A DNA stretch of 64,000 bases from Rhodobacteraceae bacterium IMCC1909 (GCA_030704425.1 JAPDHM010000001.1:682001-746000), one strand, 5' to 3'. Shown: positions 19,494 to 29,098, counted from the stretch's first letter. Translations and numbers: made by a program. Notes: generated from the letters alone by a model not told the origin.

Positions 19494-20669
19494 ATGAAGA
19501 CAGTTTCAAATTTCGATCGAATTGGTGAAGAGAATGCGTTTGCCGTTTTGGGCCGCGCGGGGGTTTTGGCCGCGGGTGGCATGGATGTTATCAACCTTGG
19601 AATCGGTCAACCGGATTTCCCTACGCCTGAAAATATCGTTGAAGCGGCGGTTAAAGCCCTGCGCGATGGGCATCATGGCTATACGGATGCGACTGGAATT
19701 TTGCCGCTGCGCGAAGCGGTCAGTGCGGATTTGCACCGCCGATACAACACCGAGGTCAGCCCGGCCAATGTGCTGGTCGTGCCGGGGGGGAAGGTGACGA
19801 TGTTCACCGCGATCTTGATGTTTGGCGAAGCTGGTGGGGATATATTGTATCCTGATCCGGGCTTCCCAATCTATCGTTCGATGATTGAGTATACCGGAGC
19901 AACTCCCGTTGCCATTCCGATCCGCGAGGAGAATGGGTTTGCGTTTTCGGCGGAGGAGACATTGAAGCTGATTGGTCCCAACACAAGGTTGATCATTCTA
20001 AACTCCCCGGCAAATCCTTGCGGCGGCATCACCCCAAAGGCGGAAATTGATAAATTGGTGGCCGGTCTTGCGGATTATCCAGATGTGGCGATCCTGTCTG
20101 ACGAAATTTATGACCAAATGCTCTATGATGGGGAGCAGCACGTCAGCCTATTGACCTACCCCGAAATTCGCGACCGGTTGATTGTGCTCAATGGCTGGTC
20201 AAAGACCTATGCGATGACGGGCTGGCGATTGGGCTATTCGATTTGGCCGGATAGATTGTATAACATGGCCCGAAAATTGGCTGTGAATGCATGGTCTTGC
20301 GTCAATGCACCCGCGCAATATGCAGCATTGGAGGCGTTGACCGGACCGCAAACCGCAGTCGGAGAGATGGTGGCGCAGTTCGACGCGCGGCGCAAATCGG
20401 TGGTCACGCAGCTCAATGACATCCCAAGGGTCTCTTGCATCACGCCGAAGGGCGCCTTTTATGCCTTTCCCAATGTCTCCCAAACCGGCTGGAAAGCTAA
20501 GCAATTGGCCAGCGAGCTGCTTGAGCAAACGGGTGTGGCCACGATTGGGGGGCCGGATTTTGGCACGCTGGGGGAGGGGTACATTCGTATTTCCTATGCC
20601 AATAGTCAGGAAAATATCACCCGTGCGCTGACGCGCATGAAAGAGTTTTTGGCACAACATCCAGGCTAA
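19494..20669 (+). CDS. PLP-dependent aminotransferase, class I/II
   Basis: The 391-residue aspartate-aminotransferase-fold enzyme is complete. The N-terminal INLGIGQPDFPTPENI is typical, NSPANPCGG carries the conserved Asn, SDEIYDQM the Asp and Tyr, and NGWSKTYAMTGWRLGY the Schiff-base Lys. Amino donor specificity cannot be read from sequence. It lies 45 bp after the end of the flavoprotein remnant frame and is in the same direction; it may originally have belonged to that transcription unit. Confidence 0.9.
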   Translation: MKTVSNFDRIGEENAFAVLGRAGVLAAGGMDVINLGIGQPDFPTPENIVEAAVKALRDGHHGYTDATGILPLREAVSADLHRRYNTEVSPANVLVVPGGKVTMFTAILMFGEAGGDILYPDPGFPIYRSMIEYTGATPVAIPIREENGFAFSAEETLKLIGPNTRLIILNSPANPCGGITPKAEIDKLVAGLADYPDVAILSDEIYDQMLYDGEQHVSLLTYPEIRDRLIVLNGWSKTYAMTGWRLGYSIWPDRLYNMARKLAVNAWSCVNAPAQYAALEALTGPQTAVGEMVAQFDARRKSVVTQLNDIPRVSCITPKGAFYAFPNVSQTGWKAKQLASELLEQTGVATIGGPDFGTLGEGYIRISYANSQENITRALTRMKEFLAQHPG

Positions 20670-20736
20670 TCTCTGCCCATTGGATCGCCCGCCTATGTCA
20701 CCGGAGCTTGCATGCCGCGCGGTGGGATCGGTAGGC

Positions 20737-21390
20737 TCAACGCGCTGTTTCGATACGCAGATTGGAGACGCGTGCCCTGATCTGTGTATCGGTGTCATCA
20801 CTGTCGGCTGAAATGGCAATGCCGACGAGACCTGTTGGCTCTGTGCCAAAGGCGCGTTGGAAATCGGTTCTTAGGTTGACCCGTTCGCTTGCCTGCCCGG
20901 TGCTGGCCGGTCGCAAAATGAGGGTTCTGCCGAGCTCATTTAGATAGGGCGTTGGCAATATGTCTCCGCGCATGTGATTGCCCCCCCAAACATACATCAA
21001 TATGCGGGCGCTGTCATCGCCAAGTAAATCTGTGAGTTTTGCATTTGCCGCTGGTATTGAGGTCTCCGGCATGAACACAAAATAAACTGACAAATTTCGA
21101 TCATCACCGCCTTTGAGTGTCAGGTCTGTGGGCGGCACGGATGACGTGACCTCCCAATCCCAACGCGCCTGATTGCTGCCCCAGAGCCTGGCTGGTAGGC
21201 GGCTCCAGAACATTGAGACGGTCCCATCCGAACCAATACCCAGGATTTCGCCGCTTGGTTCAAATTCATTGCTAGAAAACAATGAAAAACGCTGTTCACG
21301 CCAACCGTCAGAAAAATCAACCTGATCCGCAGCGATATAGGTCCAGCTGCATAGGAACATAAGCAGTGAAATGAGTTTAGCCTTAATCAT
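20737..21390 (-). CDS. DUF3047 secreted protein
   Basis: From the ATG at 21,390 this is a 217-residue protein with a signal peptide (MIKAKLISLLMFLCSWTYIA) and a DUF3047 domain, recognisable by WRFxF-like positions, RLPARLWGSNQARWDWEV, LMYVWGG and GIAISADSDDT. DUF3047 proteins are periplasmic, function unknown. A GTG 11 codons upstream is an alternative start but would place the signal peptide internally. The gene is single, tail-to-tail with the aminotransferase. Confidence 0.78.
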   Translation of the reverse strand: MIKAKLISLLMFLCSWTYIAADQVDFSDGWREQRFSLFSSNEFEPSGEILGIGSDGTVSMFWSRLPARLWGSNQARWDWEVTSSVPPTDLTLKGGDDRNLSVYFVFMPETSIPAANAKLTDLLGDDSARILMYVWGGNHMRGDILPTPYLNELGRTLILRPASTGQASERVNLRTDFQRAFGTEPTGLVGIAISADSDDTDTQIRARVSNLRIETAR

Positions 21391-21540
21391 AGATCTAAAA
21401 TGATATATCACCTCACAAAACACAAGGGCCGTGCTCAGCCACTACGCGAACAATTGCTTGCTTTTACACATAAAAACAAAAGTGTATGTGTTTACAGGGG
21501 TGCATTGCGGGCCCTGCAATTGGCCGCGCAAACTTGGCTG

Positions 21541-23010
21541 CTAGGTCCCGCTCGCAGGCAATCGGCGCTGCATCCAGTTCTGCAACCTCTCAATCTGTGC
21601 ATTGGTGAGCCGCAGCCCTAGTTTACTGCGGCGCCAGATCACGTCTTCGGCGGTCTGGGCAAATTCTTTGTCCATCAACCAAGCAACTTCGCGCGCCGTC
21701 AAAAAGGGAAATTTTTTGATCAGCAGCTGGATGATATCATCCACCCCGCCCACTGGAAAATCGTCTCCGGGCAGAGCGACCCCTGCTGTCCAAGCTTGCC
21801 CCATCTGCGGGGTGTCGTCCGAAATCTGCTGCAAGGCCTGTTCTGCCAGTTTGCGGTAGGTCGTAATTTTCCCGCCAAAGACGTTTAACATTGGTGCTTC
21901 GGCAGTTTTGTCGAGCTTTAATAAATAGTCTCGTGTGGCGGCCGTCGCGGAGCTGGCCGCATCGTTGTAGAGCGGGCGCACGCCGGAGTAGGTGGCCACC
22001 ACGTCTTCAGCAGTGATGGATGTTTTGAGATAGGTTGAAGCAAGTTCCAGTAAATAGTCTTGCTCTTCGGGGCTACAGACCAGTTTTTCCACAAGATCTT
22101 GATGGTCAATATCCGTTGTGCCAATCAAAGTGAAATCAGTTTCATAGGGAATTGTGAAAATGATCCGACCATCTTCCCCTTGGAAAAAATAGTATTTGTA
22201 ATGATCGTAAAGTTTGGGGGGTTATGATGTGACTGCCCCGCACCAGGCGCACCCCTTCTTTGGTGTTAAGGTCGGTGGTGTTGCGAATGATGTTTTTAAC
22301 CCAGGTCCCTCCGGCTTTGACCAAAAACCGCGCCCGCACAATCCGGCGCGTGCCGCTGTTTTGGTCTTGCAGTGTGACGTACCAGATGCCGTCCACCACT
22401 TGGGCCATCGTGACTTTGGTTCTGGTGGTGATGCGCGCGCCGCGCGCTGCTGCATCGCGGGCGTTTAATACAACCAAACGGCTGTCCTCGACCCAGCAAT
22501 CAGAATATTCATAAGCTTTTGTAAAACGGTCTTTCACAGGCGCGCCTTCTGGACCATGGCGCAAATCAATCGCCCGTGTTGGTGGCAATATATTTCTTCC
22601 GCCAAGCCTTTCGTATAGAAATAGGCCGAGGCGAATGAGCCAAGTCGGGCGACGCCTTTTCATCCAGGGCATGAGGGCGTTGAGAGTTTTGACGTCGGTG
22701 TGTTGCTCTTAAATCGCATATCTTTGTGATAGGGGAGCACAAAGCGCATGGGCCAAGAAATATGGGGCATGGCTTTGAGCAGGGTTTCACGCTCCACCAG
22801 CGCCTTGCGCACCAGCCGCAGTTCCCAATATTCAAGATATCGCAGGCCACCGTGAAACAATTTGGTTGAAGCGGATGAGGTTGCCGCGGCCAAGTCGTTC
22901 ATTTCTGCAAGCCCAACACGCAAACCGCGCCCCGCCGCATCGCGCGCGGTACCGCTGCCGTTGATGCCGCCGCCGATCACGAAAAGATCGATGATGTCAT
23001 TTTCATTGGG
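21541..23010 (-). pseudogene. glpD: glycerol-3-phosphate dehydrogenase, two frameshifts
   Basis: Three consecutive frames together make one GlpD. The FAD-binding start is VIGGGINGSGTARDAAGRG, with the initiation region lying near 22,980-23,010. The middle is LIRLGLFLYERLGGRNILP through VKAGGTWVKNIIR. The C-terminal domain runs from LIGTTDIDHQDL through MLNVFGGKITTYRKLAEQAL. The first frame changes near 22,690 (after NTPTSKL) and the second near 22,200 (after RGSHIITP). GlpD oxidises glycerol-3-phosphate to dihydroxyacetone phosphate at the inner membrane. Two independent shifts make sequencing error an unlikely explanation for both, so the gene is probably dead. Confidence 0.85.
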
Positions 23011-23384
23011 TGTCGTCGCGCTCCGTCGGGTTCAGGTTGTTAGAGTCGACCCCCTATCACCTTGGCTGCAATGACTTCAATACGATGCTCTGGTGCTTCA
23101 GTGATTACACTGCCGCGTAGACGCGCCCGCCCAGGCAGGCGCTGTCATACCCTCTGGTGTGGTCAACATCATGTATCATGAGAGGCGGCGTCTTAACCCC
23201 CGGGGTAAGGCCGCCATTGGGTAAGCCTGGGCGAATCCTCCAAAATATTTGAAGCAACTGCCCCACGCGGCGGACCACTCGCAGGGGATATTCCACTATG
23301 AATTTGCGTGATAGCGAGGGCACATGTTGCTTTGCTGACCGGAATTGGCGTCAACTTTCCAGTATAATAGTCCTCAGTATCTGA
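23011..23384. other. gap without a supported gene
   Basis: About 370 bp without a recognisable gene. On the minus strand at about 23,042-23,107 there is a short frame EAPEHRIEVIAAKVIGGRL ending in a stop, which may be the tail of a lost gene upstream of glpD, but I cannot identify it. A GC-rich hairpin-like CCCCCGGGG lies near 23,198. Confidence 0.35.
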
Positions 23385-23696
23385 TTAGATTTGCCGTTCT
23401 GGCAGTTGAAGAAGCGTCCAGCTATTAACCTTGCCAACAATCTTTGCCCCTCCGTTCTTGCGATCCTCAATCGCACCGAGGTCGTGATCAGGACAGCCAA
23501 GCAAAATAGCTGAATGATCCAAATATTCCACTGTTGCAGGGCTTTCACCAAAAATTTGGCAAACATCATTGGGTTGTTGGTATGGTCGGACACTGACGAG
23601 CCCAGAATTTTCAGCTGACTTATAGCTTCCAACTTGCTGCATGCAGGCACTTAGGAGCCCTGATATCAGTAAAATACAGTAAATAGATTTATACAT
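23385..23696 (-). CDS. small lipoprotein of unknown function
   Basis: From the ATG at 23,696, with GAAGGAA directly upstream, this is a 103-residue protein with a lipoprotein signal sequence: MYKSIYCILLISGLLSAC, the lipobox LLSAC giving lipidation at Cys18. The mature part contains a short region QIFGESPATVEYLDHSAILLG that I do not recognise. It is probably anchored in the outer membrane. It stands alone between broken glpD and the phosphoethanolamine transferase. Confidence 0.7.
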   Translation of the reverse strand: MYKSIYCILLISGLLSACMQQVGSYKSAENSGLVSVRPYQQPNDVCQIFGESPATVEYLDHSAILLGCPDHDLGAIEDRKNGGAKIVGKVNSWTLLQLPERQI

Positions 23697-23921
23697 TTCC
23701 TTCTCCAAATCTTAACCTGGGCTTGCCTAAATACCACGGCAGTACTTGCTTTATCTGGCCCTGCCTACGCCCATTGCTGATGGCCGTGAGCACGCGGGTC
23801 AAATAAGAGGCTACAAAATTCAACGTTCAACCCCAAAGGTTTTTTGGCGGGATTACAAAACGATCGGCCATGAAGTCCATCGACTATGTTTGGTTGGGCA
23901 GGTCAGAGGGGCTAAGACAGT

Positions 23922-25535
23922 CTACCGCACCTGGAAGATATCGCGCTGTGGGTCATAGGGGCCATCTATGACATTCAATAGGCCAAGGACCGAATGGAAG
24001 ATGGCATCCTGTGCGGCCACATTCGTATTTACAACCTGAGAGATGTCATGGGTCTTTTTGAGCGTTTCGGATGTCCAGAGCAGAAACGGAATTTCTAATT
24101 GCTCAATTGGAGCTTCATCGATAGGCAAACCGTGCATGTAAAGGCCGTCTTCTCCCAAAGATTGTCCATGATCTGATAGGTAAAGAACGGCTGCATTTAG
24201 ATTTTGCCTTTGGGCGATTGTCTTGGCCAAATTTTCTAAAATTTGATCAGTGAAGGCCGTCGAATTGTCGTAGCTATTTGTCAGCGTTTCAAGGCTGCAT
24301 TTTGTTACATGATCATCACATGCTGGAGTGAAAGGACGAAACTCTATTGGTGATCTGTCTGCATAATTTGGGCCATGACTTCCGCGCAAATGCAGCAACA
24401 AAAAGACTTTTTCTTGCTGCGCCAAGTCTAAAATGGGATCCATGTTTGCAAGTAACATGTTATCAAAATAGCTTTCCTGGCAAAGCTGGTTCTCACAGCT
24501 TCTTGCGTTATAAGCTTTGCAATAATCCGTTTCGCATAGCTCTGCCAGCTCTGATGTCGTCTTGTAATCTCCAACCTTCAGTCGCGGCATTTCCGTATTA
24601 TTAGTTCGTACAAAGGTTTTTATACCTAAACGATGCAAATATGAGGGCAAAGGTTCCACTGGCTCTTTTTTCCAGTCGTCTCGACCGTGGGGCGAAAGAA
24701 TGCAGCCGGTTGTAATCATAGTGCTGGTGGCGCAGGCTGCGCTAATTGGCAAAGCGACGTAGCCCACGTTTTGCGTTGCTTTGTTTACTGCGCGCTCATA
24801 TCCATAATAGCTGTAACTGGCTCCCCGCGAGGATTCCCCTATAACCAGGACAACCAACCCCGGCGTATCATCGGCGATGACGCCATCTGGCAATTGAGCA
24901 AACTCGCCAAAATACCGACCATAGTATCCACTTGTCGAATCTCTTACGTAGTTTATGGTTTTGCCAATATACGACCATGGCAATAACCGACTGCCCAGTT
25001 GAGATCCATTTGCATTGACCCAACTGGTCAAATTTGGGGCGAGACTTGTCGCCGTGAAGATTAGTGCGACTGAAAAAATAGGATAGAGGCACAAGACACG
25101 TCTCTTGAAAGGTGCAATGGGCACGAGAACAACCACGACAGAAGGTAAAATACCCAAAAGAACCAGATGCAGCATATAGTCATCGTTCAGAAAACCTGAA
25201 GCTTCCGAGTAATCCGTAAAAAATAGGCTGGCGATAACTGCCTTGGTCATGACCACACCAAGACTTGTCATCCAAAACAATGCAGTGGCATTCAGTATCA
25301 ATAATATAACAGCAATCAATTTCCCCAGTTTAATGGAAATAATAAAGAAAGGAGTTAAGAGTAAAACCCAGAGTGAAAAGCTGAGAAATTCGATAAAAAG
25401 TAAGGCGGACAAACCCGAGATTGTGGAAAAATCAGTAAACCTATTGAGCCAGCTTAACAGTGGAGCTTGGTGAAATATGAGGGAAAAGCCAATGTATACT
25501 AAGAGGAAAATGCTTAAAGGAACGTTTTTTAACAT
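23922..25535 (-). CDS. EptA-type phosphoethanolamine transferase
   Basis: The 537-residue inner-membrane enzyme has five N-terminal helices (to about residue 180) and a periplasmic alkaline-phosphatase-fold domain. The zinc and catalytic motifs are present: GESSRGASYSYYGY with the first Glu, the nucleophilic Thr in ACATSTMITTGCILS, HLRGSHGPNYADR, and YLSDHGQSLGEDGLYMHG. Cys pairs around CETDYCKAYNARSCENQLC match the family's disulfides. Such enzymes transfer phosphoethanolamine from phosphatidylethanolamine to lipid A or another envelope glycan. Which acceptor is used is not evident. A motif resembling an IS3 end (GGGGCTAAGACA) lies just past the stop. Confidence 0.88.
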   Translation of the reverse strand: MLKNVPLSIFLLVYIGFSLIFHQAPLLSWLNRFTDFSTISGLSALLFIEFLSFSLWVLLLTPFFIISIKLGKLIAVILLILNATALFWMTSLGVVMTKAVIASLFFTDYSEASGFLNDDYMLHLVLLGILPSVVVVLVPIAPFKRRVLCLYPIFSVALIFTATSLAPNLTSWVNANGSQLGSRLLPWSYIGKTINYVRDSTSGYYGRYFGEFAQLPDGVIADDTPGLVVLVIGESSRGASYSYYGYERAVNKATQNVGYVALPISAACATSTMITTGCILSPHGRDDWKKEPVEPLPSYLHRLGIKTFVRTNNTEMPRLKVGDYKTTSELAELCETDYCKAYNARSCENQLCQESYFDNMLLANMDPILDLAQQEKVFLLLHLRGSHGPNYADRSPIEFRPFTPACDDHVTKCSLETLTNSYDNSTAFTDQILENLAKTIAQRQNLNAAVLYLSDHGQSLGEDGLYMHGLPIDEAPIEQLEIPFLLWTSETLKKTHDISQVVNTNVAAQDAIFHSVLGLLNVIDGPYDPQRDIFQVR

Positions 25536-25717
25536 ACTTATCCTTAAATCGACCTTTTAGAAGACCTATATGATCGTAAGAATATAATCAATTTTGAATA
25601 CACGCAAGTGATGGCGCCCGTGGTTAGTGGGTCACTTTGAAATATCTTTCTTGCGTGGCTTATAAGGGCCGCGTTTTTTGGGCGCAGGTTCGTTTGCGTC
25701 AGCCATAGCGACCAGAT

Positions 25718-25817
25718 CAGCAATATCTTCAGCGCATCCTCATCCGAATACCGTTTCCGTCCCGTTTTTCCCAACTCCCTTGGTCAACAAAACCTGGCAC
25801 AGTTTTAGGGGGCTAAG
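25718..25817 (-). mobile_element. IS3-family left-end remnant
   Basis: The terminal repeat TGTCTTAGCCCCCTAAAAC (reading down from 25,817) and the start of the orfA gene (GRKRYSDEDALKILL) match the IS3-family element at 45,587-46,787. Similarity ends near 25,718, so only about 100 bp remain. Its outer end cuts into a helicase gene tail at 25,820, showing that an IS3 insertion broke that gene. Confidence 0.75.
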
Positions 25818-25819
25818 AC

Positions 25820-25966
25820 AAAGATTATTGCAATTGGTTTGCCTCCACTGGTCTGTGCGGTCAGCTGGGCCGCAAACAGTTTGCTAACCGCATTGAGGCT
25901 GCTGGCGTCACAAAATCCCCACGGCGCAGTCAGGGCTACTTCTTCATGAATGTGAACCTGCGATGA
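25820..25966 (+). pseudogene. C-terminal tail of a second VirE/primase-helicase-type protein
   Basis: An open frame from the IS3 end to TGA 25,964-25,966 reads CGQLGRKQFANRIEAAGVTK and ends SQGYFFMNVNLR. This resembles the basic C-terminal end of VirE-type element helicases (compare ALNAAGFESTGRKF in the intact gene at 55,320). Directly downstream is an iteron-flanked AT-rich segment, as in the intact element. The match is by pattern and position, not close identity, so it would belong to a different member of the element family. Confidence 0.5.
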
Positions 25967-26256
25967 GTGCATCGGATGTACAAAGTGTACTTTGTGTAGG
26001 TTCTTCTGGAACCTCAAATAACAGGGATATTGGTCTTAATTTATCTACTAGTTTTTCTAGAAAGTACACAAAGTACACTCCTTGGCCTACGCCATGCGAA
26101 GTGGCAGTTGAAATGCAGAGAATGGTGAGTTGCGAGCATTTAGCAGCGGCAACTCAAGACTGGCCAGCATTCGACTGGGCTGAGCATTGCCTTAAACAAG
26201 AGCGTGGCATCAAAGAGTGCGACGTATGCGTGCGTTATATTTGGCGACAGTGGTAA
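25963..26256 (+). CDS. possible small protein at the element end
   Basis: A 97-residue frame runs through the iteron region. Only its second half (PWPTPCEVAVEMQRM to VCVRYIWRQW) looks protein-like, with a helical, Cys-containing composition. A real gene, if any, may start around 26,080-26,116 with a non-obvious start codon. No family is recognised. It ends 18 bp before the IS6 junction. Confidence 0.25.
   Translation: MSASDVQSVLCVGSSGTSNNRDIGLNLSTSFSRKYTKYTPWPTPCEVAVEMQRMVSCEHLAAATQDWPAFDWAEHCLKQERGIKECDVCVRYIWRQW
25975..26085. repeat. inverted iterons around an AT-rich core, candidate origin of a third element
   Basis: The word AGTGTACTTTGTGTA at about 25,986-26,000 is repeated in inverse orientation as GTACACAAAGTACACT at about 26,064-26,079, with about 60 bp of AT-rich sequence between. 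The layout (helicase tail, inverted boxes, AT-rich core, IS6 junction) equals that at 56,664-56,915 although the box sequence differs. An origin role is inferred. Confidence 0.5.
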
Positions 26257-26274
26257 ATCGAGTAATGCCAGCAT

Positions 26275-26459
26275 CAATACCTCGTTCGTGCAAAAGATCT
26301 TCCAAATTACGGAGTGAGAGCGGAAAACGAACTTACAGCATCACAGCCATGCGGATGATCTCTGGATTTGTTTTGAAGTATTTGAATGGAGGCCGTTTTG
26401 TCATACGGCGAGGCTAAGAGACCAGCCTGCACGGCTCAAGCTCGTTTTGTCCGACAGTA
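26275..26459 (-). mobile_element. IS6-family 5' fragment, tnp broken at the same site as at 2142 and 56,915
   Basis: Read on the minus strand, the left end and the first about 43 codons of tnp (start codon complement at 26,402-26,404) are present and end after GAGGTATTG at 26,275. That is the same tnp nucleotide at which the fragments at 2142 and 56,915 end. The adjoining sequence here is the end of the third element. Several substitutions show that it is old. Confidence 0.75.
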
Positions 26460-26653
26460 CAGAGTGGAGAGTGTTCTATCATCAACGTACGCTGCAAATA
26501 CACTCTGCCCGCTTAAAGCAAGTTCAATATGATAGTGGTAAAAATAGGCCTGTACATTTTTATCATAAAAATTGCATATTTTCCAAGCCAAACAAAATGC
26601 CTAATAACCAATATAGAACGAGCAAGCTAGTTCAGCCAACAAGGGAGTTTTCA

Positions 26654-28234
26654 ATGGAGGAAACCGTCACAATCATTACGGTATCTTACAATAGTACGGA
26701 TGTGATTGAAGATATGCTGTCATCTGTACCAAGTGATGTCTCCGTTTTGGTTGTCGACAATGCCTCTACCGACCTGAGTATACTTAAAAAAATATGTTCA
26801 AAAAGCAATGTCAAGCTACTAGAAAACGATACAAACATTGGATTTGGCGCCGCATGTAATATCGGCGCAGAATGCGCTACCACGGATTATTTATTCTTTG
26901 TTAATCCAGACTGTGTGCTTGAAGAAAATTGTATTGATGAGCTGGTCGCTACAGCATTGCGCAATCCGAGAGCAGTCGCTTTTAATCCCAGAATAATGCA
27001 GCGTGACGGGAAACCGACTTTCAATTATAAAAGCTCCTTATTGCCCCGTTCCCAATGGATGGCACGAGGTTGGCCCGAAGATGATCAAGCTATAAATATT
27101 TTATCTGGCTGCGCTTTATTTGTAAGGCAATTTGATTTTAATGCGGTTGGCGGCTTCGACTCCAATATTTTTTTGTATCATGAGGACGATGACTTATCTC
27201 TCCGCCTGAGTGACAGAGGCACTCTGATGTTCTCATATAATTCAATAGCTTCACACACCATCGCATCTTCTTCTGGTCACAGTGAGCAAATTTCTGCATT
27301 CAAAGCATGGCATCTTGGATATTCACGAATTTATACGATGAACAAGCACTCTATGCTGTTGTCTATATTGATAGTATTTCTTTTAGCATTAAGCAAAGCC
27401 CTGCTGCCTGATATAATTTTTTCTAGCTACAAAAGGCAAAAAAGATGGGCTTTTCTTGCAGGCATTAGTTCAAGTATAATCAGTCTCTTACAGATAGCGC
27501 GATACAAAAAAATTAAGCGCGAGTTATATTTAAAAATCTTTAATAGAAATGGCGAAAATGTATATCAGCCACATGGGGTTTCGGTTAAGATTCCTCGATA
27601 CGGCGATGTTAGCATTCGTTATTCCCTTTCAAAACAAAGGCCTTATGAGGAGAGTGAGGCTAATTTAATTCGGAAATATCTGAAATTCGGTACAAATGTA
27701 GTCGAATTGGGTGGTTGCTATGGCGTGATCTCTGCACTTGTCAGAAAGATTATTGGACCAAATGCGCAACACGTTATAGTAGAGGCCGATCCTGGTTTGG
27801 CGGCCATATGTTCGTTGAACGCAAATCCCGATTTACGGAGTTCGAATACAAATATTGTTATTGCAGCAGTAGACTACTCGGGCACAGATTACGTTGAATT
27901 TTTAACAGGAAATCATCCACATGGTGGACAAGTTTCGTTAAAATCTAAATCAGAAATTTCTTTGCGTGTTAGAACGACCACGCTCTCTAAACTCGCTCTA
28001 AGCATACCTCAAGGTCCGTTTGCGCTGATTTGTGATATCGAGGGAGCGGAACTTCAGTTATTTGAAAAAGAAGATGAAGTTTTATCAAGATTGTCAGTTA
28101 TAATTCTAGAGACCCATCCAAGTTTATATCCTAACGGGCTAGTTGATGAGCATAAAATATTGGAAAAAATTAAAAATTTAGGCCTGCAGGAGATAGGACG
28201 CGACAAGAATGTAGTTTGCTTCGCACGGAAATAG
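26654..28234 (+). CDS. bifunctional glycosyltransferase family 2 - FkbM methyltransferase fusion
   Basis: From the ATG at 26,654, behind AAGGGAG with six bases of spacing, the protein is 526 residues. The N-terminal GT2 domain (about 1-240) has TIITVSYNSTD, VVDNASTD, NIGFGAACNIG and the acidic FVNPDC, as in rhamnosyltransferase-type enzymes. Two hydrophobic segments lie around 235-285. The C-terminal domain (about 320-526) is FkbM-type: NVVELGGCYGVIS, HVIVEADP and ICDIEGAE. It would add a sugar to an envelope glycan and methylate it. An upstream extension to 26,447 runs through IS debris and is not coding. No other glycan genes are adjacent. Confidence 0.83.
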   Translation: MEETVTIITVSYNSTDVIEDMLSSVPSDVSVLVVDNASTDLSILKKICSKSNVKLLENDTNIGFGAACNIGAECATTDYLFFVNPDCVLEENCIDELVATALRNPRAVAFNPRIMQRDGKPTFNYKSSLLPRSQWMARGWPEDDQAINILSGCALFVRQFDFNAVGGFDSNIFLYHEDDDLSLRLSDRGTLMFSYNSIASHTIASSSGHSEQISAFKAWHLGYSRIYTMNKHSMLLSILIVFLLALSKALLPDIIFSSYKRQKRWAFLAGISSSIISLLQIARYKKIKRELYLKIFNRNGENVYQPHGVSVKIPRYGDVSIRYSLSKQRPYEESEANLIRKYLKFGTNVVELGGCYGVISALVRKIIGPNAQHVIVEADPGLAAICSLNANPDLRSSNTNIVIAAVDYSGTDYVEFLTGNHPHGGQVSLKSKSEISLRVRTTTLSKLALSIPQGPFALICDIEGAELQLFEKEDEVLSRLSVIILETHPSLYPNGLVDEHKILEKIKNLGLQEIGRDKNVVCFARK

Positions 28235-28324
28235 TAAAAAAACAATCAAAACTACTTTAAAATTAACACTAGATTAACAGTTTTGAATTCACTCATTATA
28301 AAAAAGACAAAGCTGGAGAAAACA

Positions 28325-28657
28325 ATGGCAATTCGAATGACTTACATAACTTATACGCCAGAGGCGCATAGAGCGATTATTGAAGGCAAGCAGAATAGAG
28401 AGCCTGTTATGAGAGCGCTCATAGAGGACGCTGGAGGAAAATTTATCGGATTTTATGGGCTGATTGGCCGACCAGAAGGAGACGGCGTAGTTATAAGCGA
28501 TTTTGCCAACCTTAGTGATTATATGAGTGTTGTTGCTAAAACTATGCTATCTGGAGCTATATCTGACATTACGACGGCGCATTGCTACACTGGTGAAGAT
28601 GTTGTGGCCGCGTCCACTAAAGCTGCGGGCATGGAATATAAACCGCCCACACCTTAA
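28325..28657 (+). CDS. GYD-domain protein
   Basis: From the ATG at 28,325 (GGAG ten bases upstream) this is a 110-residue single-domain GYD protein: PEAHRAIIEGKQNREPVMRALIEDAGGK, then FYGLIGRPEGDGVVISDF. GYD proteins have a ferredoxin-like dimeric fold and no known reaction. A SnoaL-like gene follows after 63 bp in the same direction; both may be cotranscribed. Confidence 0.75.
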   Translation: MAIRMTYITYTPEAHRAIIEGKQNREPVMRALIEDAGGKFIGFYGLIGRPEGDGVVISDFANLSDYMSVVAKTMLSGAISDITTAHCYTGEDVVAASTKAAGMEYKPPTP

Positions 28658-28720
28658 CTTGATTTTTGTAGTCTGGCCACATTCAGGTAATATCTTATTG
28701 TCGATAAAAGAAGGAGACAT

Positions 28721-29098
28721 ATGATGACTGCTGAAGAAATTGTGATGGGCGGCTACGCGGCCTTTGGTTCCGGCGACATGGAGGCATTGGGAAAATTATA
28801 CCATCCAGAATGTAAAACTACTTTCCATGCAAACCATGCATTGGGAGGAGAGTATATTGGATTTGACGATTTGCTTAATAATATGCTTGCTAGGCTTAAT
28901 GATGCATGGCCAGGCTTTAATCTAAACGTAGACAATGTCGTTTCCAATGATACTGAAGTTTGCGTATTTTGTACCTTCACCGCAGACGGCGGCTTAAGTG
29001 GGAAAGGCGTTCACCATTTTGTCATAGAAGACGGGTTAGAAGTGAGTTTCGATCTTTACTGGGACAGTGCTTACTGGGCTGAGCATTGTAAAATCTAA
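28721..29098 (+). CDS. SnoaL-like (NTF2-fold) protein
   Basis: The 125-residue protein has an NTF2-like cone fold: AEEIVMGGYAAFGSGDMEAL, then FDDLLNNMLARL, and VCVFCTFTADG. AAGGAG sits just upstream of two consecutive ATG codons. Members include polyketide cyclases, isomerases and many proteins of unknown activity; no catalytic assignment is possible here. It follows the GYD gene. Confidence 0.75.
   Translation: MMTAEEIVMGGYAAFGSGDMEALGKLYHPECKTTFHANHALGGEYIGFDDLLNNMLARLNDAWPGFNLNVDNVVSNDTEVCVFCTFTADGGLSGKGVHHFVIEDGLEVSFDLYWDSAYWAEHCKI

Noticed and set aside
26447-26653. Long N-terminal extension of the GT2-FkbM protein
   Set aside because: It begins inside the IS6 remnant and the intergenic sequence; the ATG at 26,654 has an ideal ribosome binding site and starts at the GT2 domain.
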